From Bursaphelenchus xylophilus (Eukaryota; Nematoda; Chromadorea; Rhabditida; Aphelenchoididae), in NCBI GenBank assembly GCA_904066235.2, contig CAJFCV020000006.1, positions 10,044,001 to 10,108,000 on the forward strand: a DNA stretch of 64,000 nucleotides, read 5' to 3'. Under the pieces are notes generated by a model. It searched no databases. It was not told where the DNA came from and was given only the letters and a program-made list of their open reading frames with translations. The position numbers were made by a program, and so were the translations under genes. Shown piece after piece: positions 1 to 10,539 of this stretch; the first letter of the stretch is position 1, and each line of letters begins with the position of its first letter.

Positions 1-607
1 TCAAAAAATGGAGAAATTGCACGGTGCAATAAAATTTGATGCGATTTTTGCACTGTGCAAGAGCAAGAAAATCGCTGCGCACTGTGCGGCAGAATTGAAA
101 ACTTTTTTCGTTGCACTGTGCAGTCAAAAAATGGAGAAATTTTTTCTGCACTGTGCAGTAGAAATCATTGGAAATAATTGCACAGTGCATTGAAAATTGG
201 ATTTTTTGGTACACTATACCAAAAAAATCATCTTATTTGGGGTATTTCCGGCACAGCGAAATAAAATTGAAAGGATTTTTTGATTGCACTGTGCGGGAAT
301 TTTTGAATACTTTTTTTTGCACAGTGCAGTGTAAAAAATTTGCGCGAAATTGCGATGTGCATTTGAAATTTCGAAGTAAATTTTACAGTGTAGATTAAAA
401 ATGGGATCTTTTTTCCCACTAGGCGGAAAAAAAAATTATTCCGGGTCTGCACAGTGCAGTAAAACCTGATTTTTTTCGTTTGCACTGTGCGGAAAATTTA
501 GTGATAAAAATTTCAATTTTCCTTAAAAATTGCGGTGTAAAAATTGGAAAGCCAGATATTTTGACCAAAAACTGTCTCAAAGCAACAAATTTTGTATTTA
601 TTTTCAG
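1..607. repeat. Intron of the helicase gene packed with GCACNGTGC palindromes
   Basis: This stretch lies upstream of the first helicase exon in the window and ends in a TTTTCAG acceptor at 601-607. It holds about a dozen copies of GCACTGTGC, GCACAGTGC or GCACGGTGC in T/A-rich sequence. The open frames across it consist of translated motif copies and are not credible genes. No exon is visible, so I treat it as intron. Confidence 0.6.
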
Positions 608-2778
608 GCTACTCCTCCAACATTCGCTGTGCCGTTGGATTTGGCCAACAGGAAATGAAGAACTCCTCCGCATCCGTCGCCGATGGCTGTGATATCACAT
701 TCCTGACGCTGGGACGACTGAAACATTATTTTTCTTCCGGAAGCACTCCGAGTTCGATTCGTCTCGATTTTCGGAACCTGAAATATTTGGTACTTGACGA
801 AGCGCAGTGTTTTATACCGGATGGAGATAAAAATGTGGGCGAATACAATGCGTTTGGCCGATTTTTTGATGCTCTTGTATGAGGGAGCATTTTTTTAATG
901 GGTTTGGGGGTTTTTGAAGCTTTTACGAGGGTTTCCTGATCTTCAGGGTTTTCGTGGTGGGACCAAAAGTTGTTATTTTAAATTCGATTTTTTTACAATT
1001 CTGGTGTAGTAGTATTTTTCCAAGACCTAGAATTATGTTTCTGATAATTTTCCTAATTTACCGAAGCCATTTCTAATTTAGAAATTTTCGCGGTGGGACC
1101 CAAAATCGAAATTTTTTATCCAATTTTTAGCCGTTCATGTGAACTCTAACTGACGGTATATGACTTCTAGATGATACAAAAAATTTAATTTATAATTTTC
1201 AGCTTAAACACTCCGAAAATTCCGAATTTTTGCAAACGATTTTGGTCGGCGCCGAATTGGATCTGAAAAAGGTCGCACTGTGCAAACAACTGATCCGATC
1301 TGATCATATTGCAATCCACGTGGTCCCAAAAGCCCTGAAAGGCGTTATCTGTGAAGCCATCGAAGTTGTAAGTTATTTTTCCGGGAAAAAAATTGATTTT
1401 TTCCAAAAATTTGGCTTTTTAAGCAAAAAATCTCAAATTTTCAAAGTTTCTGTGATGTAAAAACGCTAATTTTTATTTCAGAAGCAGCCTGACCACAGAT
1501 TCTTGGTTTTTCTCCGATTTGTACTCGAATTTATGGAAGAAAAACGCAATATCCCCCAAAAAATCTTGATTTTTGTCAATACAACGGTCCAAGCGAGGAG
1601 AATTTGCTATGCCCTGAGAGGCAACAACGTCCAAGCTGGTGCCTTGCACTCTGAATTGACCCAAAAAGAAAGACAGACGGCTTTGACGGACTTTCAAGAC
1701 GGGACTTTGGATGTTTTGGTGAGCACTGACGTCATCTCGGCCGGAATGAATTTCCCCGACTTGGATCGTGTGATTTTGTATGAGTTGCCAAGGACAGAGG
1801 ACTTTCAGTAAGTTTGGAGAGCAGTTTGGGTTGATTTGGAGGGATTTGCGTTGGTTCCCAGCGGTTCTGGGAGAATTCAGGTTTTCGTGGTGGGACCCGG
1901 AAATGTAAAAAAATACCGAAAGTAAGGCAATCAAAATAGTTTTAGCAGATTTAGAAAGCAACTACGGTCCCCAAAGTTCACAAAAATGGGGTTTATAAGG
2001 GATTTTAGAAAATTCAGGTTTTCGTGGTGAGACCCGGAAATGTAAAAAAATATCCAAATAAGGCAATAAAAATGTTCTTAATAGATTTAGAATACAGCTA
2101 TTGTCCCCATAATTGATAAAAATGAGATTTATAAAGGATTTTAGAAAATTCAGGTTTTCGTGGTGGGTCCTAAAAGTCAAAAAATGTGGTGAAATACAGA
2201 ATACAACAGGTTTCCAACCATTTGAGAGCTTCAGAAGGATCGCAAATTGCATGATACCGAATTTTTGGCAAGATTTGGACCGATTCAGGTTTTCGTGGTG
2301 GGACTCAAATGTAATTTCAAAAAGTGTTTAGGTTTCTTTTAATATTTGGGGTATGCAAAAAATAGGACCTTCTAAGGCTACTATAAAGTTTTCAGAGCAT
2401 ACTTTCCGAAATTGGCTAAAATACGAGGCTTTAAGATTTAAAAAAGTCAAATTTTTGCGAAATTTTGGTAGAAAACTCGATTTTTTTGCTCAAAGAGTGA
2501 TATTTTTCGTATAAGGAAGTTACATCCTACGTATTTTAATTTGTTTTCAATTTCAGAAAGACGTTCAACCAGAGAGTTGGTCGAATTGGACGTCTGGGCA
2601 ATAAAGGGCATCTCACTTTCTTCTATAATTACCGAGACGATAAAGTGCGAAGCCCTCAGATTAGACAGGTAACCAATTTTGTTGTTTTTCATAATAATTT
2701 TTATTCGTATTTTAGGTATTTGAAAAATATGGATCTCCAATTCCCCCGTTCTTGCAGCCAGACGAAGAAAAACTGTGA
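608..2778 (+). CDS. Divergent DEAD-box-type RNA helicase, 3' part (start lies left of the window)
   Basis: Five exons can be joined in one frame: 608-876, 1203-1367, 1482-1807, 2557-2668 and 2716-2778 (TGA). They give about 310 residues of a superfamily 2 helicase. Visible elements, in order, are a motif Ib equivalent (TLGRL), motif II as LDEAQ instead of DEAD, an HSELTQKER stretch matching the motif IV region, motif V (STDVISAGMNFPD) and motif VI (QRVGRIGR in place of HRIGRTGR). The motif III position reads QTILVGAE, so the usual Ser-Ala-Thr is missing. The protein ends at a short PPFLQPDEEKL tail. Family knowledge: such proteins unwind or remodel RNA using ATP; the Walker A motif would lie outside the window. 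Changes in motifs II, III, V and VI suggest altered or weak ATPase coupling, which is inference. The last intron ends in CGTATTTTAG. A GCACTGTGC copy lies in exon 2 (1275-1283). Confidence 0.85.
944..2305 (+). repeat. Intron repeat TTTTCGTGGTGGGACC, four copies at ~136 bp spacing plus two outliers
   Basis: The word AGGTTTTCGTGGTGGGACC, or a near copy, occurs at about 944 and 1085 in the first intron and at about 1875, 2009, 2150 and 2284 in the third. The last four are 134, 141 and 134 bases apart. The flanking text is also partly shared (a following GGAAATGTAAAAAAATA and a preceding AGAAAATTC), so this is a diverged tandem repeat. I did not see this word elsewhere in the window. Confidence 0.7.
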
Positions 2779-3284
2779 TGACCATTTTTTTACTGGTGAT
2801 ATTTATTTTTATTTGTGGTATTTATTGACAATTCGAGTAAATTTTATTGTGCTCCAACTTTTTTTCAGCTTTTGGGACAAACGCACTGTGAAAACTATAA
2901 AAGAGTTTGCACAGTGCGAAAAGTTTTATTTTTTTTGCACGGTGCGAAAATAACTTTTCCGCACTGTGCAACGAAAAAAGCTTTGCGACAAAAGAAAAGT
3001 TTCGTTTTGCACAGTGCATGAAAAACAAAACTGTTTTTTGCACAGTGCGATCAAATCGAAAATAAAATTTTGCACGGTGCGTTTTATTTTCGTCAAATTT
3101 TTATCCCCAAAATAAACAATTTCTATTCTTTCTTCCATTCCAAGGCCATAGCGACCAAAAAAACCCCACCGGAACGCTTTCGAATGTGAGAAAGAAGGGC
3201 GCACATCTTCGTTCTCCAGAGAAAATACAAAAAAGCCCCGCTCTCGAGCGCTCTTCTCTCTGTTTTCGGCGGCATGCCTCCCGT
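2779..3284. other. Helicase 3' flank with a cluster of GCACNGTGC motifs
   Basis: The helicase stop codon is followed by AT-rich DNA, then seven palindrome copies between about 2882 and 3080. From 3120 to 3284 the sequence is more complex and GC-richer, with no open frame I would call a gene. It probably contains upstream sequence of the tRNA gene that follows. Confidence 0.4.
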
Positions 3285-3366
3285 GATCAGGTGGCCGAGT
3301 GGTTAAGGCGATGGACTGCTAATCCATTGGGGTTTCCCCGCGTGAGTTCGAATCTCATCCTGATCG
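3285..3366 (+). tRNA. tRNA-Ser (anticodon GCU), copy 1
   Basis: The acceptor arms GATCAGG and CCTGATC pair fully, followed by discriminator G. The A box reads GTGGCCGAGTGG and the B box GAGTTCGAATCTC. The anticodon stem ATGGA/TCCAT encloses the loop CTGCTAA, giving anticodon GCT. A long variable arm (TTGGGGTTTCCCC region) marks a class II tRNA, as expected for serine. No CCA is encoded and there is no intron. Confidence 0.95.
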
Positions 3367-4550
3367 AATCCGTTTTTGGTCCGATTTTGAAGGGAATTGG
3401 GGTAAAATACGATTCAATAAGCGTGTATAAAATTTTTTGAGAGGTGTTTATATTATTTATAGCGTTCTACACATCAAAAAAACTTTTATAAAAAAAAATT
3501 TTTTTTAATCTTTAAATTTTTTTTGTTTTTCCAAAAATTTTGTGTAATAATATACGTAAATACCCACAAAATTGTTTTTTCAAGGCGTGCAAATATCTCA
3601 TTATCCATGAAAGACCAAAAAGTTTGCTTGTTTGGAGCTTAGCCCGGTGTTTTGTAGCCATATTTGATAACGTGTGCGCCATTTTAAAGTTTTCTTGTTT
3701 GACATTTTCAATGACATCTTGTAAATGTCAAAAGTATTTTTTAAAAAATTTTTCCATTTTAAAAATTTTTCGCCCAAAAATCATTGCCTTTCTTAAAATT
3801 TATTAAATAACGCATTGCGTCATCAAAACAGTGAACTCTTTTTTTTAATAAATTTATATTTGTTTTTTTCAAAAGTGCGTAGACTTTTTGTCGTGGGCCG
3901 CACTGTGCACCGGAAATTTTTCGGCAATCCCGAGTACTAGGGGAGCCAAAAAGAACATGTTTTCACACTGGGCGGGCGTATGAATTCGGCGTCGCGACGA
4001 GTTGTTGTCGCGCGATAAAAATTCGGCTGGGTGCGAAAAAAGCCGTTGTGCTTTCGATTATCCTTTTCAAAAAATTTTTTGCACTGTGCAAAGTCCCAAT
4101 TCTCTCTCATTTTACCGCACTGTGCATTTCTGCGCTAAATAACATCGTCTGCACTGTGCAAAAATCGCGTTAATTTTGTCGCAACTACTCTTTTCTTTTT
4201 TGTTTTTGCACTGTGAAATTTTGAAATCTTTAGCTTTCAAAAAAAAAAAAAAATAAAAAAAAAATAAAAAAAATCATCAATGCATGTGACAATTGCCTAC
4301 TGTAAGGTCTTTTTGAACCCAAAAATTTTATTTATCCTTTTTTCTCATGTTTGAATGAAATAAAATTAGCGAAAAAACGGAGAAAATGAACAAAAAATTG
4401 AATTATTTTATTGGCCATTGATGTCTACTACAATTTTTGAGTCATTCTTCGACAAACTTGTTTCAATTTCTACCAGTTTTTATTAATTTTACACTATTTT
4501 TGCGTCTAAAATACGGTTTTTATAGCCATTTTTGAACAAAAAGAACATGT
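3367..4550. other. Spacer between the tRNA-Ser copies
   Basis: About 1.2 kb of AT-rich sequence with no supportable gene. It holds a few GCACNGTGC copies near 3900-4210, a GC-richer patch at 3950-4040 with CGTCGCGACGAG, and a run of almost pure A at 4228-4272. Confidence 0.5.
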
Positions 4551-4632
4551 GATCAGGTGGCCGAGTGGTTAAGGCGATGGACTGCTAATCCATTGGGGTT
4601 TCCCCGCGTGAGTTCGAATCTCATCCTGATCG
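4551..4632 (+). tRNA. tRNA-Ser (anticodon GCU), copy 2
   Basis: All 82 bases match copy 1 as read by eye: same acceptor stem, anticodon GCT and variable arm. The similarity continues about 45 bases past the 3' end (both continue with a CTTTTGGTCCGATTTT-like stretch and reach GGGTAAAATACG). The duplication therefore included flanking DNA, not only the tRNA gene. Confidence 0.95.
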
Positions 4633-5188
4633 AATCTGCTTTTGGTCCGATTTTGGAGGGGTTTGGGTAAAATACGAAGTAAAAAATTTCTTGAATCTAT
4701 TTTTGTCTGTTGAATATTGCATTTGGACATTGTTTTAGACATCAAAATTGAGAAAAACGAAGCACGTCGGCCACACAAAAGCGACCGTAAAATTTTTGCC
4801 CCAAGAAGGTCACAGCTGATATTTACATATGTAAATCACCATAAAATTCTGCCCTAGGAACATCCAGAAAACACGTGATCAAGTGGTTCTTGTAGTTGCT
4901 CCGTTTGCACTGTGCGGGAAAGATAAGCACAAAAAAGCCATTGCTCAGTGCAAAGTGAACTTTTTTCGCATAGTGCATGTCGCGGGGTCTGAAAACTTTT
5001 TTGCACAGTGCATGTCGGCGGACTGAAGTCATTCTTGCACGGTGCAAAAGTCATAAAATTGCACTGTGCAAAGCTAACTTTTGTTTTAGCACAGTGCGTG
5101 TTGTCGGACTTCTGAATAAGTTATAATACTTTATAAACAGTTCTTTTGGATTGCATTTCTCTCATTTTAAGGTCGCGAAAATTCAGGA
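4633..5188 (+). promoter_or_regulatory. Upstream region of the first srt-type gene
   Basis: The region carries about eight GCACNGTGC copies between 4905 and 5100, then a TATA-like CTTTATAAACAG at 5130-5141. The last bases before the start codon, CTCATTTTAAGGTCGCG then ATTCAGGAATGGAGG, resemble those before the paralogue at 11904 (CTCATTTTAAAGTCCAGGAATGGAGG as two shorter parts). The shared CAG|GAATG could be a spliced-leader acceptor; this is inference. Confidence 0.45.
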
Positions 5189-8100
5189 ATGGAGGTGTAT
5201 TTCTTCCAGCCAGATGTCTACGCGGACCTTTACAATTGCTCACAACTCACGCAGGAGGAATGGCAACAAGTTGGGCTCCGAAGGCCTTGTTTGGCGATAT
5301 TTCTGGGCGTCCTCGGCGGTGCTTTTGCTGTGAGTGCGAAATTTTTTATTTAATTTTGAATTTTTTTTCGCACCGTGCAAATTATTTCTGGTTTTGCACA
5401 TTATGCACTGTGCAAACCAAGAATTACTTCCTTGTCGCACCGGACGGCCGCACAGTGCAATCATGTCAAATGGTTTTTTCGCACCGTGCAACAAGTTGAG
5501 TTTTGTTTTTTTTTTGCACTGTGCAACCTCAAGTCTTTTGCACAGTGCGGGTGCGACAAAAGATGGCTAAAATTTGCACGGTGCAGACGAAAGTCAATTT
5601 TTTCGCACTGTGCGACTCAAAGCTGACGACTTGCACTGTGCATCTTTCAACTTTGTCGCTCTGGACAACCGCACAGTGCAATGCCGCAAAATGGTTTTTT
5701 CGCACTGTGCAATAACATGATTTTCCTTTTTTGCACTGTGCAATCTCAAGTCTTTTGCACTTCTTGCACAGTGCGGTTGCGACAGATTTATCGCCGCTGC
5801 ACTGTGCACAAAAACTTTTGAGTATTGCACAGTGCAAAAAGCAAAAAATATGATTTTTAAAATTATTTTTCAGATAATTTACATGCCATTTGTCGCGATA
5901 ATGACCAAAAAAAGATTCTTTCACCTCTCCTGTTACAAAATAATGTTTTGTTTGGGGTTTATAGATGCGTGGACTATCATCATTGCCGTCGGATTATGTG
6001 GTTATGTTACCTTTGAAGGCGGGGTGTTCTGCACAATGCCTCGGCTGACTTATTTTATTGGAGTCACTGGAGTGGGTAAGGGAACGTTTTTAAAAATAAA
6101 ATATTTTTTAAATTGGAAAAAAATTATTCACCAAATTGGACAGTTCGTATTTTACATTACATATTTATGAATTTTCTTACAATTACCATTTTTCGGGACT
6201 CTGCAATGAAAAGAAAAAGTTTTAAAAAATGAAAAAATGACTGCACAGTGCAAGAGAGAGGTAAAAGATGGTTCATTATTTTGTTTCAGAGTACGTGAGA
6301 TCCTAATTTGCCATGTTTGATTATTTTATTTTACTGTATCAAAGCATAAAGTAGTCAAAAATTCGTTGCACTGTGCAGTTTTGAAATGGACCGAAAAGCG
6401 ATTTCACAGTGCAAATAAAATTAAAAAAATGACTCACTGTTATGTTTTAAGGTGACCAACATGTCAGTGTACTATTTTTGAATCTTTTTTCTTACTGTAT
6501 CACTCCGTAAAATAATCAAAAATTCGTTGCACTGTGCAATTTTTTAAACTGACCGAAAAGCAATTGCACTGTGCAAACAAGGTAAAAAATGACTCACTGT
6601 TCTGTTTCAGGGTATGTGACACTCTAATTTACCATTTTTGCCTTTCTTTTTTACTATATCACACTATTAAACAAACCAAAATTTGATGCACTGTGCAATT
6701 TTTGAAACTGAACAAAAGCGATTGCACAGTGCGAGGAGGAAACAAAAGATGGTTGATTATTTTGTTTCCGAGTATGTGAGACTCTACCCTAACATTTTTG
6801 AATTTCATTCTTACTGTATCACACCGTAAAATAATCAAAAAGTCATTGCACTGTGCAATGTTGTCTTTATTACCCTCAAGCGTCAAGAATTTATAATAAA
6901 TCGAAAAACCGACACTTTACAGCTTCCTGGTGTGGCAGCTGTCTTCTCTGCGTCATCCTGGCAGTAAATCGGTGTCTTGACATCTACTATCGCGACATTC
7001 ACGAGCTTTTGTTTGACGGTTGGCGGACCTGGATCTGGATTTCTCTCGCTTTCCTCTACATTTTTCTCGTGGCTTGGTTTGAGACCCCCATCTTCTACCA
7101 CAGTCGCTATGCCGCCGGATTTTACGATCCATTTTTGGGGGCGCCCATCGAGAAACGTCATCATTTTGTGAATTACACCCATGTTGTGAACAATGTGGCG
7201 GTTATTATTATCATGTCGCTGTTATATGTATGGCTTTGTTTGTACATTTTGAGGGGGAAAGCCAAAAGAAGCAAGACCAAAAATAAAGTACGAATTTTTT
7301 CAAAAAATTTTTTTTAATTTTGCTTTAAAAAAATACCGTATTTTAGTTTGTAATCCAAACGATTTTGGTCTGTGCTCCATTTACAATCGCCTCAGGCATC
7401 TACGATTACATGCAGGTACTTTTTTACCCAATTTTTTCATTGCACCGTGCAGAAAAAAATTTTTTTTGACTGCACTGTGCGAGAATTCGATTATAATTTT
7501 TTTTCGCACTGTGCAATCAGAAAATTATTTTTTTCCCAAATTGCACTTTGCGGAAAACAAAAATTTTCGTTTTCCGCACAGTGCAGTGTTATTCTCAAAA
7601 AATTTCCGTTTTGCACAGTGCAACGAAATCTTCATTTTTTGGTTTCGCACAGTGCAGTTTTTGATCGCTTTGCGACAAAAAATTATGTCGCCGCTTTCGC
7701 ACAGTGCAATTTTGACTTTCGAAGCCGCATCGTCGTTTCGAAAAATCTTTTGCACTGTGCGATCATTTTTTTTGTCGCTACTTCACCGGCGACAAAACTT
7801 TTTGTCGCGCGTTTCCGCTCCGTTTGCATTTCGCGACTTTCGGTTTGAAATGCACCGTGCGGGCGGAAGTTTTGAATTTCACTGCACTGTGCAGCCCTCT
7901 GCACAGTGCAATTCGACTTTACTAGCCGGGACAAAAAGTCCTGATAATTTTGCACCGTGCGGATTTGAACGTTTTGGGTTGTCGCTGCGAAAATCGCGAA
8001 AAAATGTGTTTTGCACGGTGCATTTCCCCCGAAAAGTGCATTTGCACAGTGCATTTTTGTTTGTTTTTGCCTTACGTCGCGCGCGATTCCCCATTTTTCG

Positions 8101-9272
8101 GAGCGACAAATCGTTTTTTCAGAGTGCGACAAAAACCGCGCAAAATCCGCACGGTGCAAAATTATCAGGACTTTTTGTCCCGACTAGTACTAGTCGCCGC
8201 AAAAAGTCTTTGGAATTTTCTGCGACTCTGCACTGTGCGCGAACCCGAAAACACATTTTGCACCGTGCATCCGGCCCGAAAAGTGCTTTTGCACTGTGCA
8301 ATTTTGTTGATTTTGCCTTATTGTCGCGCGCGATTCCCACTTTTCTCAGCGACAAATCGACATTTCGGAGTGCGACGGGATTTGGGGGCCGCGAAAAATT
8401 CCAAAGACTTTTTGCGCCGACTGATACTAGTCGGGACAAAAAGTCCTGATAATTTTGCACTGTGCGGATTTGAACGTTTTGGGTTGTCGCTGCGAAAATC
8501 GCGAAAAAAGGTGCTTTGCACGGTGCATTTGACCCGAAAAGTGCAATTGCACAGTGCATTTTGTTTGTTTTTGCCTTATTGTCGCGCGCGATTCCCATTT
8601 TTCGAAGCGACAAATCGTTTTTTCAGAGTGCGACAGAAACCGCGCAAAATCCGCACGGTGCAAAATTATCAGGACTTTTTGTCCCGACTAGTATTTTGCA
8701 CAGTGCAATTTGACTTTTGGACTGCACTGTGCAACCCTTTGCACAGTGCAATCCTTTTTTGTCGCTGCTTCCCTGGGAACAAAATTTTTTGTCGCTCTCC
8801 TTTGCTCTGTTTGCATTTCGCAACACTCGGCATGAAACGCACAGTGCAGACGGAAGTTTTGATTTCGGCTTTTCGCACAGTGCAATCGACTTTATTTCGC
8901 ACGGTGCAATTTTACTTTTGTACCGCACTGTGCAGCCGTTTGCGCAGTGCGAAAGTCGGCTTTATTTTGCACAGTGCAATTTGATTTCGAGATTGCACAG
9001 TGCAGTTAAAAACAAAACTTGAATAAAAAATCGTATTTTAGTTTTTCTCTCCTCCGGAATGGGTTAGCCTGGTCGGACACGCCTTTTATATGATCACCGG
9101 AGGGTCAGCTGGACTTGTTTATTGGCTTTTCAACGACAATCTGAGACGAGAACTGCTTCGAATTCTGGCTCGATGCAAGTTTCTGCGGCTGAGCAAGGTG
9201 TTCATGAGCTCGAGACCTAATGGGACGCAGCTGAGTAGCCAAACTGGACATCGGCCGGGATCCTGGGCATAA
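5189..9272 (+). CDS. Srt-type seven-transmembrane chemoreceptor, paralogue 1
   Basis: Five exons, 5189-5329, 5874-6075, 6923-7287, 7347-7415 and 9042-9272 (TAA), join in frame to 335 residues, the usual size for nematode Srt receptors. An N-terminal segment with YNCSQL and WQQVGLRRP leads into seven hydrophobic segments: around residues 33-57, 70-95, 100-130, the WIWISLAFLYIFLVAWFE stretch, the VAVIIIMSLLYVWLCLYIL stretch, the short exon 4, and EWVSLVGHAFYMITGG. Family hallmarks are SCYKIMFCLGFIDA, VFCTMPRLTY and NRCLD at the end of helix 3. Family knowledge: these are candidate G-protein-coupled odorant or pheromone receptors of sensory neurons; the ligand is unknown. Introns 3 and 4 both end in CGTATTTTAG. 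Introns 1, 2 and 4 are full of repeats. The start was chosen because the paralogue begins identically. Confidence 0.9.
5360..5845. repeat. Intron 1 array of GCACNGTGC palindromes
   Basis: Intron 1 of the first receptor gene (5330-5873) contains about 18 copies of the palindrome or near copies, mixed with a GCGACAAA-like word and spaced mostly 20-45 bases apart. Two partly matching blocks (around 5435-5540 and 5660-5760, sharing a CAACCGCACAGTGCAATG-like segment and CTCAAGTCTTTTGCAC) show that the array grew by segmental duplication. Confidence 0.75.
6230..6860 (+). repeat. Tandem repeat of about 160 bp, four copies, in intron 2
   Basis: Units can be aligned on the palindrome that follows TCGT, TGA or TCAT at about 6365, 6527, 6686 and 6845, 157-164 bases apart. 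Each unit has a palindrome, a GAACnGACCGAAAAGC-like stretch, a second palindrome, a TGACTCACTGTT or GATGGTT stretch, a TTTTGTTTC/GTATGTGA segment and a TTACTGTATCAC segment. It fills most of intron 2 of the first receptor gene. Confidence 0.75.
7921..8188. mobile_element. Foldback (MITE-like) element 1 in receptor intron 4
   Basis: The 268-base element starts ACTAGCCGGGACAAAAAGTC and ends with the inverted copy (GACTTTTTGTCCCGACTAGT). The terminal inverted repeats run about 45 bases and include a GCACNGTGC motif at their inner side. The interior carries three more palindrome copies and a CGTCGCGCGCGATTCCCC segment. No protein is encoded. The near-identical length and interior of element 3 show both are copies of one element. 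Confidence 0.7.
8189..8425. mobile_element. Foldback element 2, sandwiched between elements 1 and 3
   Basis: The inverted ends read TAGTCGCCGCAAAAAGTC on the left and GACTTTTTGCGCCGACT on the right, with the matching inner stretch TTTGGAATTTT / AAAATTCCAAA. The interior has a GTCGCGCGCGATTCCC segment shared with the neighbouring elements plus several GCACNGTGC copies. It abuts element 1 at the palindromic junction CGACTAGTACTAGTCG (8181-8196). Confidence 0.6.
8426..8692. mobile_element. Foldback (MITE-like) element 3
   Basis: It is 267 bases long and near-identical to element 1 apart from scattered substitutions. It begins ACTAGTCGGGACAAAAAGTC and ends GACTTTTTGTCCCGACTAGT. The three elements lie directly next to each other inside the fourth intron of the first receptor gene. 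Confidence 0.7.
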
Positions 9273-10539
9273 AAAATTTGGATTTTTTGTGAAAAAGTTG
9301 ACTTTTTGCCGTTTTTCTTTGCAAAAGTAAAATAAAAAGATTTTTGGTTCGTATTTTAAAAGTCTTTCTTTTATTATAGTCCCAAAAATACCATAAAAAA
9401 TCAAAAAATTCGAAAAAAATTCAAATTTTGGTTTTCCCGCCATTTTTGGCATTCTGTTCTAAGGCTGTAAAAGTGCAAATAGAAGGGTGGAAATAACAAA
9501 AATACAAGTAAAATATGGCCCGGAATGAATAATCATCATCTGCAGTTAAATTACGGAGCATTTTTATATTATCCATGACGATTTTTTGGTATTTCTTTGA
9601 ATTTCTGACCAAAATTTTGCAGGAAAATTTGGACAGACCATAATTCACGTACAGAAAAAAATTTTATGCATGTCTGGCAACATAGTTCTCAGATTTTTTG
9701 CTTATTTTGTTATTATAAACCAATTTTTTGCCTGAAACTTTTCCGAAAATCGCAATTTCCGCAAATTAATTGGTACTAAGGAAGTGGAAAATTTCAACAT
9801 GAACTCATAATAGTGTTGACTGGGAATATAAATTGGCCAATTCGGGCTGAAATGGTTGTTTTGCAGCTGTCATTGTGATCAGATTAGTCACTAATTTCTT
9901 ATTGCAATATGCTCTGCCTGTAGGCCCATAAACATGTTACTTTTTTCCTATTTTATAACCACTATACCGCTATTATTTACTTGGTTTTTGGTGTTATATA
10001 ATCATTTTTATAAGAATTTGTTTTTTCTCCGCACTGTGGACGGGCTCTTAATTTTTGGAATGGCATTTCTCTTTCAGCTGGCGATGTAGCTTTTGGTTAA
10101 CATTTTAGAAAGGCCGTTATTAGCATGTACGTAGAGTAGACGGTCTATTAGGCGATCCCCAAAGTCGCCGGACTGATTTCGGCGACTTGCACTGTGCGGA
10201 AATAAAATTTTACTTTCCACTGTGCAATATTCTTGCTTTTTGCACCGTGCAAATGGCATTTTTGGGCTGTCGCATTTTTATGTCCGATGACTTTCCGGAC
10301 TGACTATTTACATTTTCATAAAGCGAGTATACTTTTTGCATTGTGCATTTCGCGCGACCTAACCCCTTTCGAAACATTTTTGCCCCGTGCAGTTGTTTCA
10401 AATTTCAACGCTTGTATCGCAACGATTTTGTTTGAAAAATCAAATGCACTGGGCAGTTTACCCCTGTTTGTGCACGGCACGGTCCACGGAAAAAAGTCTA
10501 CGCACTTTCTGGAACGACAAATATTAGCATTTCCACAAA
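9273..10539. other. Intergenic sequence after the first receptor gene
   Basis: No gene is supported. Seen here: an AATAAA at 9331-9336 usable as poly(A) signal for the receptor gene, an E2F-like TTTTCCCGCC with GGCATTCTGTTC at 9433-9462, a TTATATTATCCATGAC word at 9564-9579, and from 10190 several intact or decayed palindromes (GCATTGTGC, GCACTGGGC, GCACGGCAC). Confidence 0.5.

Larger units (their letters stand above)
7438..9022. repeat. Intron 4 array of GCACNGTGC palindromes surrounding the foldback elements
   Basis: Almost the whole 1.6 kb intron is made of palindrome copies and the three foldback elements. The long open frames here (up to 344 codons) are translated motif copies: they repeat short peptides such as RTVQ, HCAI and ALCN in every frame and on both strands, and they interrupt a well-supported gene model. 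Confidence 0.8.

Noticed and set aside
1473..1961. 162-codon minus-strand frame
   Set aside because: Shadow of helicase exon 3 and its flanking intron.
7466..8984. Overlapping open frames of 327 and 344 codons
   Set aside because: They lie in intron 4 of a well-supported receptor gene and are translated palindrome copies (RTVQ, HCAI, ALCN repeats) also open on the other strand.
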